Source of the DNA: Wuchereria bancrofti
Lineage: Eukaryota > Nematoda > Chromadorea > Rhabditida > Onchocercidae
Length of the DNA: 64,000 bases
Assembly: GCA_005281725.1 (NCBI GenBank)
Contig: SSBO01000001.1
Location: 7,778,801-7,842,800, forward strand
Direction: 5' to 3'
Below the pieces are notes generated by a model that saw only the letters and a program-made list of their open reading frames with translations, was not told the DNA's origin and did no database searches. Below, one piece after another: positions 37,801 to 50,790 of this stretch (the first letter of the stretch is position 1; each line of letters begins with the position of its first letter). A program made the position numbers and the translations under genes.

Positions 37801-40800
37801 TTGCTATATTTAATCCAGCAAAATCGGACTTATAATAAAATACCGGTTAATTATCTTTCGATAATTAAATTCAAGTTTTTCAACCGCATTTACATAAAAA
37901 GCAGGATTATATTATTGGACATGAAAGAAAAAGAAGAAATTAATGAACAGTTTAATTAGAAAGAAAACGAAGAAAAAGAAACGAGAATTACGACTATTAT
38001 TATTTCAGACTAATTTTTGCTTTTCATTAACTATTTTGTTATTCTATTAAGATATGAAAATTAATAAATTGGAGCATTTTTCGGTTCCAAAAAATCATTT
38101 ATTAAATCTATGAAAATATCGATTGGTAAATTTGACTAAATATAAATACTTAAATGTGAATTGATAATTAAATTATCTAATTGTGTAATTTTACGTTTGA
38201 TATCATATAAAATGTTTTCAAATATTATAAGTTATGATAAAAGAATTATGGTATAACTAAAAAATTTTTGCTTTCGCAGTATTAGCAAGTAGAGAAAATG
38301 TTTAACATCATACAACTGAAACTTTTCATTTGACAAAGATATATGTAATAAACCCTTTTTTTTCTTAAATTGTCAACAATAGTTAAATTCAGTAAAAAAA
38401 ATTTATTTCATTCCGGATTATTAAAATTTAAAAATTAGCTAGCCTTGCTTCCTTATCAATTATTGGCGTAATTGATCCAGAACGTTCCTGACTACTTGTA
38501 TCACTAGCGTAAGGATCACAGTATGCATCAAAACGTGATGATATGGGAGATCTGAAATAAAATAATATCTAGTTGGTATTATTAAAATTTTGGCACTAAA
38601 TTTCAAAAACAATAACAGCAAACAACCAGCAACAACAACAAACAACAAACAATAAACAACAAAAGCAACAACGATAACAACAACAATAATAATAGCAATA
38701 ACAATAACAGCAATAATAATAAATAATAACAGCAATGATAAATTAATAATAACAATGACAGCAATAACATTTTATTATAACAAGTTATTATTCTATGGTA
38801 ATCATATTTGTAGTAATTGTACAGTAGTTTAAATACGGTATATAATTTTCAATGGGTACTGTATGGATAACAAAAGCTTGCTGTATTTACAAACACTTTA
38901 TTATAAAATACTTGAAATCCACCAAAAATAAAATAGTAAAACACTAATTTTTTAATTCTGTTTATATAGATATATTTCATTAGCATTAAAACATATTTTA
39001 GAGTGTGTAATTACTAAATTAAAAAATTATTGCTTTACTTACCAAATGAATAAGTATGCTACATTTGCGTAAATTATTAAGTATTAAAATATTATTAAAA
39101 TTTTGTTCGTTATATTTTTTTCCCAACAAGTGCAATTTTACATCTTTACTAGTGTATTTTTTCAATTTAATAATTTTTTAAAAATATTTATTGCATGATT
39201 AAAAATTACCACTTGGATTATTAAATGAATAAGCAGTTGCAGAAGTACTATCACTTATTAAATATCAAGGCATTTTTAATTTTCATAAATTAAAACTGTT
39301 TTTTTCTTTTTTTGTAATTCTATTAATATAGATTTACCATTTTTGTCAGTAAATTCATGCATTTCAACAGTTTACCAAAAAAAGTAAAAATGAAAAATAT
39401 TTCTAAATTACCTGGTTGATTTAATAGTACCCGTAGCAGAGAGCATTCGACTATCTAAAGCACTTGCTGGTCGATAACGATGTGCCGGTACACGATTCCG
39501 ATAATCCATCAGGTCAATTTCCGATTCACTTAAATAGTCAAGCGATGAATGATTATTGATAAAACGATTCGACTGTGTTGTTTGATATCCATTTGATTGT
39601 TCACGTAATTTTAGTACTGCTTGATCTTTGATATCTCTAAAAAAATGGAGTAATTAATTATGAAAGTTTTTTTTTGAAAAAATCTCAACCTTTTTTTTTA
39701 CTTTTAATTGCTAAATTGTTATTCGTTTTTGTTGATTTTATTGCAATGAAAGAATATTAGCATATTATACATTTTTTATTTGATTTTGAAAGTTTAATTA
39801 AGTTTAATCAACCTTAATAATAAACCAATTATTCAACGCACTACGCCTATGTTAATTGCCGCATATCAAAGATATTACCTGCGCTGGTTATATCATATTA
39901 AAGATAAATGTTTCACTAATTTCAAAATATCAGCTTAAAAATAAAGTCATTGCTATCTAACAAAAAAAAGCGGAATGAAAATACTTCAAAACTTTATGCT
40001 TCTAGAAATCAATGAATTTAAGCAAACTTAATTAAAAGCTTCAGAAATTAGCGGATTTCTTGTAATTAACAGACTTAAACAAATTTAAAAATTTTCAAAT
40101 GAATAAATTTTGCTTAATTGAATATAGTGGTGATTTGAAAAAAGTAAAAAAGTGGTTGACACTCGACGGTTTTTAGAATGACAGAATGAATACAAAGCTT
40201 TGTATACATAAAATGTGTGTTTATATTTATTTTAGTATGACTAAGCAAATTTCGTTTAAATCACTTTTTCCAAAAAAAAAGTTTAAACAATGAAGTAATA
40301 ACTACGATTTTTAGAAAAAATTAATTAATTGATAACTTAACAAAAAATTGTTGGAATCGAAGTTGAAAATTGTTAAAAAATTTTGACATTTATTAGATTA
40401 TCAAACGTAATTTTCTCTTTTTTAAACATTTACAGTAATGCATTACATCGTCATAAATGAAATAATTTATTTAAAATCCACATTACTTTTTTTTTAATGA
40501 AGAAAATTGTAAAATCTGCAATAATTTTTCCTATTTATCAAATTTGTAATAATTACGCATATTGCAAATAAAAATTATTTAATTTTCAAATTTTTTTGGT
40601 TTTTTTAAGGAAAAAGGTTGCTTAAAAAAGTAATTGTAGCAAAAATTATCAATGGAAAGTTCAAAAAAAAAAAAACTAGATGAATATTAAGTAAAATATA
40701 AAATGATTAATGCTATTAACTGCAAATTAATTAAGCATATTTACCTGAGATCATCAAGCTCGTAAAAAAGTTGTCCTTTCGAGGATTCTTGAATGTAAAT

Positions 40801-43800
40801 TTTAACATATGGTAGGCTAAGGTATTGTGATGTTAGCTGTGGAAAGGATCGTAAAAATAACGCTCGAACGGTATCAATGCTACGCACCGATGGTGGCAAA
40901 AGAGCTCGTTTAACTTCATCGTTTAATTCAAGATATACTACACCTGAAATAATTGTTCCAAAGAATTTACAAGAAAAAATATAGGCTTTTCAATTTGAAA
41001 AAAAATAACAAAGTTTATTAATTAATTATAATAATTAAACTTTACAATAATTATTAATTAATTATTGTCGTTCATTATGTCTCTCACAATCAGGTTTTTG
41101 ACTAAATATTGCAGAAAAAAAAAGAATAATTTAATGAGGAAAATAGCAATTTGATAAAATAAACACCGAAAATTGAGTGAAAATCGGAAGGAATTTTATA
41201 TTTTTTTTTAAACTCTATAAATCTTTGAAAAAAAAAAGATAGCTATCTGCGATTTTTTTCGTAAATTTTTTTTATAAATTTCGTTTTAATAATATATTAA
41301 TCTTAACAGAAATTATTTACCAAATGATCTGCTTTTAATTGCTTGGCTATCATTCAAATGAACCTCATCGTCATTTTTTGTTTCATTAAAATTGTCATCC
41401 ACTTGCAGCTGTTGTTTCTGTTGTTGTTGTTGTAGCTGTTGTTGTTGTTGTTGTTCAAATTGCTGCTGTGATACTGATAACTCCAAAAATTGTTTATCAT
41501 TTTTTTGTGCTTCATCTTTCATTTCATCTAATTCACTGCTTGCTAATGGTGCCTTAATGGAAAAAAAAGAAATGAAAAAAGATTTCATTTTTATTAACAA
41601 TAAATTATTTATTTAAATTTGCTTCCTTTCTTCTTAAAATTTTTTTCTTTTCAAATTTCTCAAATTTTTAGACATATGTTCAATATATTTTGTTAAAAAA
41701 AGGGAGAATTTTCTAAAAATCTTTACAAATTCCTCTTTCATACATTTCAATGATTTATTATCAATCTGAAGGAGTTTAAAATTTAATTTTAACACAAACA
41801 ACTCATTTTATTATTGATATCTCATTCTTTTCACTTTTTTTCTCTCTCACTCTTAAAATTTTATTCAGTGATTGAATTGCTTGCGAACGCAATTAACGCA
41901 TACCTTTTTATCATCAATTTGTTTCCAATCCACTGTTCCATCTCGATTGCTTATCAGTCCTATAAAAAATATATCATTTTTCCATTTTAAAACTAAATGT
42001 AAGGAAAAAATTTTTCTGCTTATTTGTTTTTTAATTTAAACTACTAATTATATTTTTCAATTTGAATTTTTTTTTCTGTAAAATTTCATTCCCTTAAATT
42101 GAAAAATCTTTCTCATGTGTACTACTTTATTTAATTTAAATTTATTTAGCATCCTTTGTCATTAGCAATAGTCATTGCTGATAAAAGTAATTAAATATAT
42201 TTTTAATCAAATTTTTTATCGGAAATAATTCTTTTTTCCATTGTTTATTCGTTTATCGTACTTCTTCATTTCATGTTTCTCTACATTTTATTTTCACCAA
42301 AATTATTTTCATATCAGATTACTTCATTCATTTCAAATAATTAATTAGTTGAAATGTTTCGTTTAATCTATTTTAACCAGAATAATTACTAATAAATAGC
42401 TGTCACATAGAGTATTAATATCAATTATTCCGTAACATTAATTAATCATTTGAAATTTATATCATTTAATTAATTTCTACTACAGTACCAAAAACTTGTA
42501 AATGTTCATTTCACTCATTCCAAATGATTTATTTACTTGTTAATATTTATGTGACCTTGCTACTGCATAACATTTATTTAACTTTGCTATACTAATAAAA
42601 GTAAAAAAAAATTGAAAGCTCAGAAAAACGAAAACAAACTTTGATTTGAATTTTAGTATTTCTGCACTTTACGAAACTATTAATTGGGTTAGATTTTTTT
42701 ACTACAATAAAACATTATATATGGTTCATTTCTTAATTAATCATATCTAACAATGGTAATTAACTTCCCGTATCCATTATCAATTGTTCTTCCTGACAAC
42801 AATAATTATATTTCATTTTATTTTCAATGTTTTTTCTTACCACTTTTCCTAAATTTACCATCAATTTTCAAAATTTATAAGCCCATTGTTTCTCATTTTG
42901 TCGTTAATTAAATTAAATGAATCCTTATGTTGGCAGTAATTAACCAAAGTTTTTCATTATCATTTATAATGTAACTTTTGCAATATTGCTAATGCGCACT
43001 AATTTTTTTCTAAATTTGCCCTAATTTGCACTATAAATAAATCTGTGCTAATAGAATAGTAGTTTACTATTATATTTCAAAATGACAAATTTAGCAACAT
43101 ATATTAACGAAATTCTTCCAAAGGATGAAATTTGAAAACTAAGTGATGAAAAAATTTGAAGTAATAATTTTCAATTTTTTCAAATTATTCCATCATAGAG
43201 CAAGATAGATAAGTGAAAAAAATCAGCAGGTAAGTATAACTTTTTAAGATAGCTGAAATAATTTCGATTATCAAATGATGATTTCTTTTTTCTTATAACT
43301 AAAATAAATTAGTAATCAGATGCAAGTTTAGCAAGTAAAAGCTGAAAATAAGTAGGAAAGTTTCGATTGGCAAAATTTTGAGAATGAAATAAGAAACTGA
43401 TAATATATGTCTGGTGACAGAATTCAAAAATTCGAAATGAAAAAATTTAGCGATGGCAGATAAAATTGTAATTTGTATACAAATTTTAAATGAAAAATAA
43501 CGTATTATTAACAATTATTGCATAGACTATTAAATTCATAAACTCACAATAACCTACGCATATATTAATTCCATTAACCGAATAAACAAGTTTCTATTAT
43601 TTCCATAAAAGTCAAATATAATTAATTCAACTGTTTTCACAAAAAATTTCCCTATTTCTATCGTTTCATTACATTTCTTATCCTTAAACTATATCTGTAT
43701 CTGGAAGAAATTTAATAAATTAAATTTATAAAATACTAAAATAATAATGGAAATATGAAATGTGATAATGCACAAATTTGAATAATTCAAATACTTAGAG

Positions 43801-45962
43801 AAATTTTAATTTAATTATCCTTTCATTGCATTATATCATTCGTAAAATTTAATGGAGCAAAAATTTTCCTTCCTTTTTTTGCAAACTTTTCAAATTTCAT
43901 GTTTTGGAGAGTTTATCAATATTTAAAATTAAAATTTAAATATTACATCTGAAATGTTAACTAACACATATATTTTTACTACTGCTACGGAATTATCAAA
44001 TAGATTTGAAAAAAAAAATCAATTCTATGCTTGCATTCTATAATTATGCTATATAAATGAAAAATTAAATTATATCTTTCATTCAATTATTTTTAAAAAT
44101 TAGAAAAAGGAAAAAAAACTGAAGTTTATTTTATTTAAATTCAATTTACTGTTACTAGTAATGGTAATTATTATTGTCATTATCATTATTATTATTATTA
44201 CAATCATTATCATTATCATTAATGTTATTATTTTAGTACGGTAGTAATAATAGTAAAATTATTATTATTAAGATATATGCTTGTTCATCAGTCCCCAAAA
44301 TAAGTGAAACTGAATGATAATAATAACAATAATAATAAATAATGACAATAATGATAATAATAATAATAAATATTATTATTATTACATTATTATTAATAAT
44401 AAATAATGATAACAACAATAATAATGGTAAGAACAGTAATAATAATAGTTGTGACGATAGCAATAATAATGATAAAAATAATAAGAATATCGCTACTGTT
44501 ACTGATTATTATCATAACATCCACTATTTCCAAATTTGGCTGAGATAATTCACTCACATCCTATGCACTGTAATATTCAAGTTTTATTTATATTTCATTG
44601 ATTAATCTTAAAATTGAAATTAATGTGATGGAAAAAGAAATTGTTAACTTTTATGCTTTTTGTAAAAATTTTAGTAAAAGGAATTGTCAGAGATTTCTGA
44701 AGGTTAAAAGTTTAAAAAAAAGAGAAGGAAAGGAATTAATACAAAGGATACATATATAATTTCGGATTAGAAAAAAGAAATGAAAAAAAAAACATATTTT
44801 GTTATGTTGTCATCTAATTCATTGTATGGCCTTGACAAACAAACAAATTAACTGAAGAAAGGAATTGAAATTTCCAAGAGGAAAAAAATATTTGACAGCA
44901 AAATAAATGACAAATAATTTCATTGCAATAGTAGTTTGCATTTTATTTATTTATTCACTTATTTATGCATTTATTTGTTTACTCATTTTATATATCAACA
45001 CATTTATTTGTTGTTTACTATCCTTGCTTACTTGTGAATTTATTTGTGTTTTCCGTTTATGAATTTTATTTGTTTATTTTTGTTTATTTCTCTCTTTATG
45101 ATTTGCTTATTCACTTCCTGACTGTTTCTGCTTATTATTTGTTTATTTATTTATTTTTGTTTGTTTGCTTATTTATTTTATTTACAACTATTCATTTATA
45201 TATTTTGAATAACATCATAATAATTTATGATAACCAATGATAATAAAAATGAAAAAAGAACCAGTGGAAGGAATTTGTAAATCAAATTATGGTAATTTAT
45301 TGATATTACAAAATAGATTTAAAAATGATTATATAAAATTCGATCCAACGTATATTGTCAGCGTTACTTGTACAAGGTGGGATAATCTGTTTTAATTTTT
45401 AAATACTTATTGAACTAAGTGATTTATATGCAATAATATAACTTCTGCAGTTTATTTATTATTTAAGAAAAAGAATTAGAATTTTGCAAAAATATTGTAA
45501 ATTTTTTAAAATAAACTAAAAATACTCATAATAAAGGGAAAATTAATAATTAAAACATTCATTTAAATCACACATTCATATTAAAATGCTAATGAAATTA
45601 TCGAATTGAATAATGAAATATTTTTAAGGAAATAAATTACATTAATAGATTAACCAATTTTGTTTTAACATTTCAATAATCAAAAATCGTTAAAAAGTTG
45701 AAATAAATGTTTAAATATAAAGTAAGAAAGATAAAAACAAAAGTAAAAGGAGTGAATGATTACCATTTTCATGAAAACGCACCATACGTTTATTCAAATG
45801 TTTAGACATTGGTGAATTAGATGGAGTAGATGAGAAAGAATGTAAAAATGGTGGTATTGATGAAGAAACTGATGAACGTTCCGAATCTGATGTTTTACGT
45901 GTTCGAAAACGTGGCTTCCAAGATGAGAATAATCCCGGCATCTTATAAATAAATTTAAACAT
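34882..45962 (-). CDS. p140Cap/SKT (SRCIN1/KIAA1217) family scaffold with AIP3-like domain
   Basis: Twelve exons: 45962-45764, 41959-41904, 41552-41321, 40943-40745, 39636-39412, 38551-38444, 37369-37227, 36924-36767, 36648-36482, 36264-36134, 36030-35632, 35147-34882; 2283 nt, 760 residues. Vertebrate p140Cap binds actin regulators and restrains Src; SKT is its paralog. Matches: GVVYLELNDEVKRALLPPSV to FYELDDLRDIKDQAVLKL (residues 163-238), the N-terminal conserved domain; METMERQLAGLSSLVHSAL (about 343-361; human MEAMEKQIASLTGLVQSAL); and QFPTLQYELQ to LRRCKTLANM (from about 541; human HFPGLQ to LLKRC). Helical, coiled-coil-prone segments lie around 420-600. A Gln-rich tract is at about 114-135. 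Proline motifs PPLIPPPP (about 661-668) and PPKPPER near the C-terminus could bind SH3 domains. All phases match, but exon 6 needs a GC donor (38443) to join exon 7. The start may be this ATG, the MPGLFSSW ATG at 45941, or an upstream exon at 54580. Confidence 0.87.
36658..39411. repeat. simple-repeat-rich introns of the p140Cap-like gene
   Basis: The intron at 36925-37226 contains an AATAAT/ATAATAGTG tract (37130-37220). The intron at 38552-39411 contains a 150-bp CAACAA/AATAACAG tract (38610-38765). Neither disturbs the reading frame. A 60-codon open frame at 37607-37789 is not needed by the model. Confidence 0.6.
41960..45763. other. large first intron of the p140Cap-like gene
   Basis: 3.8 kb of A/T-rich DNA between exons 1 and 2. 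It contains a plus-strand TTATTATCATT tract at 44160-44260 followed by its complement, AATAATAATGATAAC, at 44311-44510, and an ATTTATTTGTTT-rich stretch at 44940-45200. No convincing extra exon was found. Confidence 0.5.
44160..44510. repeat. complementary ATT/AAT trinucleotide tracts in inverted orientation
   Basis: The left tract is (TTA/TCA)-rich, the right tract (AAT/GAT)-rich, separated by about 50 bp of unique DNA (44262-44310). They could pair as a long imperfect hairpin in intron RNA. Confidence 0.6.
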
Positions 45963-46287
45963 AGCCTTTTTTTTTAGAAATATTTATGTATCATATTGTT
46001 TATTACCAAAATTCAATAATAATTAAATATTAGTTGTTATACTTCCGTAATTTTTAATTTTAAAAAATAAATAATAATAACAAATGTTATTATTATTAAT
46101 TAAATTAGAAGATAAGTAAATAAAGAAACAAATGAATTACAGTAAAATTGGGATTAATCTGAATGATTGGAAATTTTCCGGAATGGATGAAAATAGAATA
46201 GAATTATTTAATGTAAATTGTTAGAAGAGAAAAGGAAGGAATCATCGATGGTAACAGTTGTAATAATACATTTTGGAACCAAAACTG

Positions 46288-46291
46288 GGAG

Positions 46292-46328
<37 letters not shown>
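46288..46328. repeat. (GA)n microsatellite
   Basis: About 40 bp of uninterrupted GA dinucleotides within GGAGAAAGAGAG...AGAAATTC. Confidence 0.9.
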
Positions 46329-46332
<4 letters not shown>

Positions 46333-46468
46333 TCATTCTAAGTTATCTTGTCAGAAATAACATTGAGCTAACCGACGTGAAGTTTATCCTAAACTTTTAC
46401 ATCTAACACATCCATATCGTAATGATCAGCAGCAAATCGACGACAAATGATCACAAATATGTCTGTAT

Positions 46469-46830
46469 ATTGACTACACACACACACATACACACACACA
46501 TACACATACACACATGCATACATACACTATACACATATTAGTATATATATGTATATACAGAAACTTTTCTTAAAAATTTTTTCAGTATCATTTGGTAGCA
46601 CAAACTTTTCCTCACATGCATACATATAGACAGACATACACACACACACACAGACCCTGATCATTTCGCAGACATAAATTTGCAAATTTCAGACTTCATG
46701 TATGTGAGTGTGTATGTGCTTGTTTGTGTGTGCATGTGTGTACGTGTATGTGAATGCATGTGGTGTATGTATGTTTGTTTAAGCGTGCATGTATGTATGT
46801 ATATCTATATATGTGTACATCGATATTTAT
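46469..46830. repeat. CA/TG and ATGT-rich microsatellite cluster
   Basis: Interrupted (CA)n at 46469-46530 and 46636-46652, then the complementary strand sense (TG/ATGT) at 46698-46815. The CA block and the TG block are in inverted orientation about 200 bp apart. Confidence 0.8.
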
Positions 46831-47599
46831 ATGTTTGCATTTTGAACTTATACGTAGTACATTATTTATACATCGATCATTTCAAAGACAAAATGAATAC
46901 AAAAGGATGTGATCAATTAAACAATCAATTAGTCAATCGACCGATCGATCAATCAATCAATTAATCAGTTAATCAAGCACTTTCTCTATCGCTTTATCGA
47001 TTTCTATTTTGTTAAAATATGAAGAAATCTTTGAATGAATGATTGAAATATAAGAGAAGGAAAAGATAGGAGAAAAAAAAAGAGAAGAGGAAGGATTATA
47101 TATATATATAAATGAAAATGTACAATGATAGGATGAATTTATGAAAGGAACAGTTGTTTGGAAATATACATATGAGATAATACGTGAAAATGTGATATCA
47201 AATGTTAACGCTCAGATAAGATAGGATAAATGCTATTATCATTGTACATTACCGCTTTATCATTCATTTGAAGCTAATTGAAGAAAGGAAAAAAAAGCAA
47301 ATGATAACATTAAAGAAGGAAGGAAGGGAGGAAGGAAGGAAAGGACAGAAGCGCTTCGTTTTTTTTTTTTTTGTTGTAGAATTTTTTCTTTTTTCCAACT
47401 TTTGATTTCATTCGTTTTTATGTCAAATTCTATTGTCATTTGTTTCTCTTTTCTTTTTTATTTCATTTCTGTCTAATTCTTATATGTTTTGATACTACCA
47501 ATTAGCAAAACGAATGATATTTGTGAAATTATTTCGATGATAACGTTATGATAACAATGATAATTGAAAGGTTTACAATAAGATAATAGCGATAATGAT

Positions 47600-48939
47600 A
47601 AGAGTGGAAGGACAGCAGTGATAATGGTGAGATTGAAACGATGATAGTGATAGTGACAAAAGATAGTCATAATAAAATGGTGAATTTAAATTGTTGATTA
47701 TTATTTATGATGAGAATAATACTGATATGATAGTCATAATAAGATCAAGATTGAGGGAATGATAATTATAATAGTGATGATAAGGATAACGATCAAGATA
47801 ATGATGATGGCGATGATAATGGTAGCATTAAGGTAATAATCATGATAATCATTATATTGATTGGAATTAATATTGAAATTGATAATAATGGCATGATAAC
47901 GATTAACAACAATAGTATTACTAGGATTATAATAATAATTAACAAGCGAGAAAACAAAAACGAAAAGGGAAAAGGAAGGAATAGAAAAAGGAAATAAAAT
48001 GAATTCAATTTAAAAATTTAAATTTTAACATTACATACAAAATTCTAAATACATTGGGAATAGAAGAGGAAGAAGAAAAAAATTAAAAAGAAAAGAAAGT
48101 ATGGAAGGAGCAAAACGAGCGGTATCCACTTACACTTCATCTCTTCTCACATTAAATTTATAAATAGTTTATTAATTCACACGAAATTTCTTTTTCTTCC
48201 TATCAATAAAAATTTTGGACAAAATGAAAAAATGAAAAATGAAGCGGAAGAAAGGGAAAAATGAACAGTGGTACATATTTTGTTGAAAAATAATTTTTGC
48301 AACTAAATTAAATCAAAATTTATAATTTGTTGGTGAAAAAATATTTCTTTCTTTTTTATACTATTAATTCTAATATAATTCATCATTGATTTTGCAAAAA
48401 ATTATAAAAGGAAGTAAACAATGGAAAGAAAAAAAACAATGGATATTAGGATGCAAAAAAGAATAGAAAATGAAAAAGAAATTTTAGTAGAAAATTAAAC
48501 TTATACAAGTTTTTGTACAATTTTTTATTTTCTGTATATATATTAATATATTTTTTGCAAATTAATAAATAGCAATTGAAATAATTGAAGAAAAAGAATG
48601 ATTAATTTATTCACATAAATTTTTTCTCACAAATATATATATAATAAAATATTTCGATATTATTCATTCCTTAATTATTTAATTCATTATTTAGCAATGT
48701 TTTCTATTTATTGTGCTATGAACGATAATTAAATTTTGAAAGATGAAAATCGCACATGGTTATTTGTTTACTTCCTATATATTATTCACTTTTGCTTTTA
48801 TATTTTGATTTTGATTATATGATTTTCATATTATTAATCATTTTGCTTGGCTTATTTGTTCAATTTTAAAGTAATTTTTCAAGATTGGACAAGTGAAATG
48901 GATAAATTGAATTGCAGATAAGCATATTTTATTCTGTCA
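47600..48939. repeat. 1340-bp duplicated segment, copy 1
   Basis: This segment matches 48941-50280 at a constant offset of 1341 as far as I could compare line by line. It contains GATAAT-rich low-complexity DNA, A/T-rich sequence and short open frames that are identical in both copies. No gene is seen. Confidence 0.93.
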
Positions 48940-48940
48940 N
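48940..48940. other. assembly gap character
   Basis: A single N separates the two identical segments, so the true sequence and length at this join are unknown. Confidence 0.99.
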
Positions 48941-50280
48941 AAGAGTGGAAGGACAGCAGTGATAATGGTGAGATTGAAACGATGATAGTGATAGTGACAA
49001 AAGATAGTCATAATAAAATGGTGAATTTAAATTGTTGATTATTATTTATGATGAGAATAATACTGATATGATAGTCATAATAAGATCAAGATTGAGGGAA
49101 TGATAATTATAATAGTGATGATAAGGATAACGATCAAGATAATGATGATGGCGATGATAATGGTAGCATTAAGGTAATAATCATGATAATCATTATATTG
49201 ATTGGAATTAATATTGAAATTGATAATAATGGCATGATAACGATTAACAACAATAGTATTACTAGGATTATAATAATAATTAACAAGCGAGAAAACAAAA
49301 ACGAAAAGGGAAAAGGAAGGAATAGAAAAAGGAAATAAAATGAATTCAATTTAAAAATTTAAATTTTAACATTACATACAAAATTCTAAATACATTGGGA
49401 ATAGAAGAGGAAGAAGAAAAAAATTAAAAAGAAAAGAAAGTATGGAAGGAGCAAAACGAGCGGTATCCACTTACACTTCATCTCTTCTCACATTAAATTT
49501 ATAAATAGTTTATTAATTCACACGAAATTTCTTTTTCTTCCTATCAATAAAAATTTTGGACAAAATGAAAAAATGAAAAATGAAGCGGAAGAAAGGGAAA
49601 AATGAACAGTGGTACATATTTTGTTGAAAAATAATTTTTGCAACTAAATTAAATCAAAATTTATAATTTGTTGGTGAAAAAATATTTCTTTCTTTTTTAT
49701 ACTATTAATTCTAATATAATTCATCATTGATTTTGCAAAAAATTATAAAAGGAAGTAAACAATGGAAAGAAAAAAAACAATGGATATTAGGATGCAAAAA
49801 AGAATAGAAAATGAAAAAGAAATTTTAGTAGAAAATTAAACTTATACAAGTTTTTGTACAATTTTTTATTTTCTGTATATATATTAATATATTTTTTGCA
49901 AATTAATAAATAGCAATTGAAATAATTGAAGAAAAAGAATGATTAATTTATTCACATAAATTTTTTCTCACAAATATATATATAATAAAATATTTCGATA
50001 TTATTCATTCCTTAATTATTTAATTCATTATTTAGCAATGTTTTCTATTTATTGTGCTATGAACGATAATTAAATTTTGAAAGATGAAAATCGCACATGG
50101 TTATTTGTTTACTTCCTATATATTATTCACTTTTGCTTTTATATTTTGATTTTGATTATATGATTTTCATATTATTAATCATTTTGCTTGGCTTATTTGT
50201 TCAATTTTAAAGTAATTTTTCAAGATTGGACAAGTGAAATGGATAAATTGAATTGCAGATAAGCATATTTTATTCTGTCA
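48941..50280. repeat. 1340-bp duplicated segment, copy 2
   Basis: Copy of 47600-48939 starting directly after the N and ending at TATTCTGTCA; after that the sequence is unique. The position at a contig join suggests an unmerged overlap of contig ends, not a biological duplication. Confidence 0.93.
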
Positions 50281-50632
50281 TGTTAGCTTAAGTTTAGAAA
50301 ATGAATGAGCGAAAACAGTGAGTATGAATGAATGAAGAAGCTAATTAACTCGATGAATTTAATATTCAAATTATTTATTTGCCATTTTGATGCAAAACTA
50401 TTATTCATTATACACATTATTAAAATTTGGAATAATTGAAATGTTTAATCATTCCGGCACTTAATATTATCAATAATATGCAAATTTTTGGTAGTATACT
50501 TTTATCAAATAATTTGAAACTTTTGAAAGCTAAAATGTAATTGATGGCAAAATGTAATTGATTGGAAATTGTCTAAAGTGTAATTAATGAGGAATTGATA
50601 GTTGGATAATTAATTTTAATGAAGCAATGTAT

Positions 50633-50790
50633 TTCACTTCACTTCACTTCACTTCACTTCATTTCACTTCATTTCACTTCACTTTACTTCACTTTGCTTC
50701 ACTTTATTTCACTTTGCTTCACTTTCCTTCACTTTATTTCACTTCGTTTTATTTTACTTCACATCATTTCATTTCATCTCATTTCAATTT
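50633..50790. repeat. TTCAC pentanucleotide repeat
   Basis: Perfect TTCAC units at the left decay rightward into TTCATTTCAC, TTCACTTTGC and similar 10-bp variants. The open frame running through it (repeated HFTSL-type peptide) is a consequence of the repeat. Confidence 0.88.

Noticed and set aside
41392..41616. Cys-rich 74-codon plus-strand frame
   Set aside because: It is the antisense reading of the poly-Gln codons in exon 3 of the p140Cap-like gene.
47793..49349. Pair of identical 71-codon open frames suggesting a duplicated gene
   Set aside because: They lie in the artefactual 1340-bp duplication and encode low-complexity Leu/Ile sequence from GATAAT repeats.
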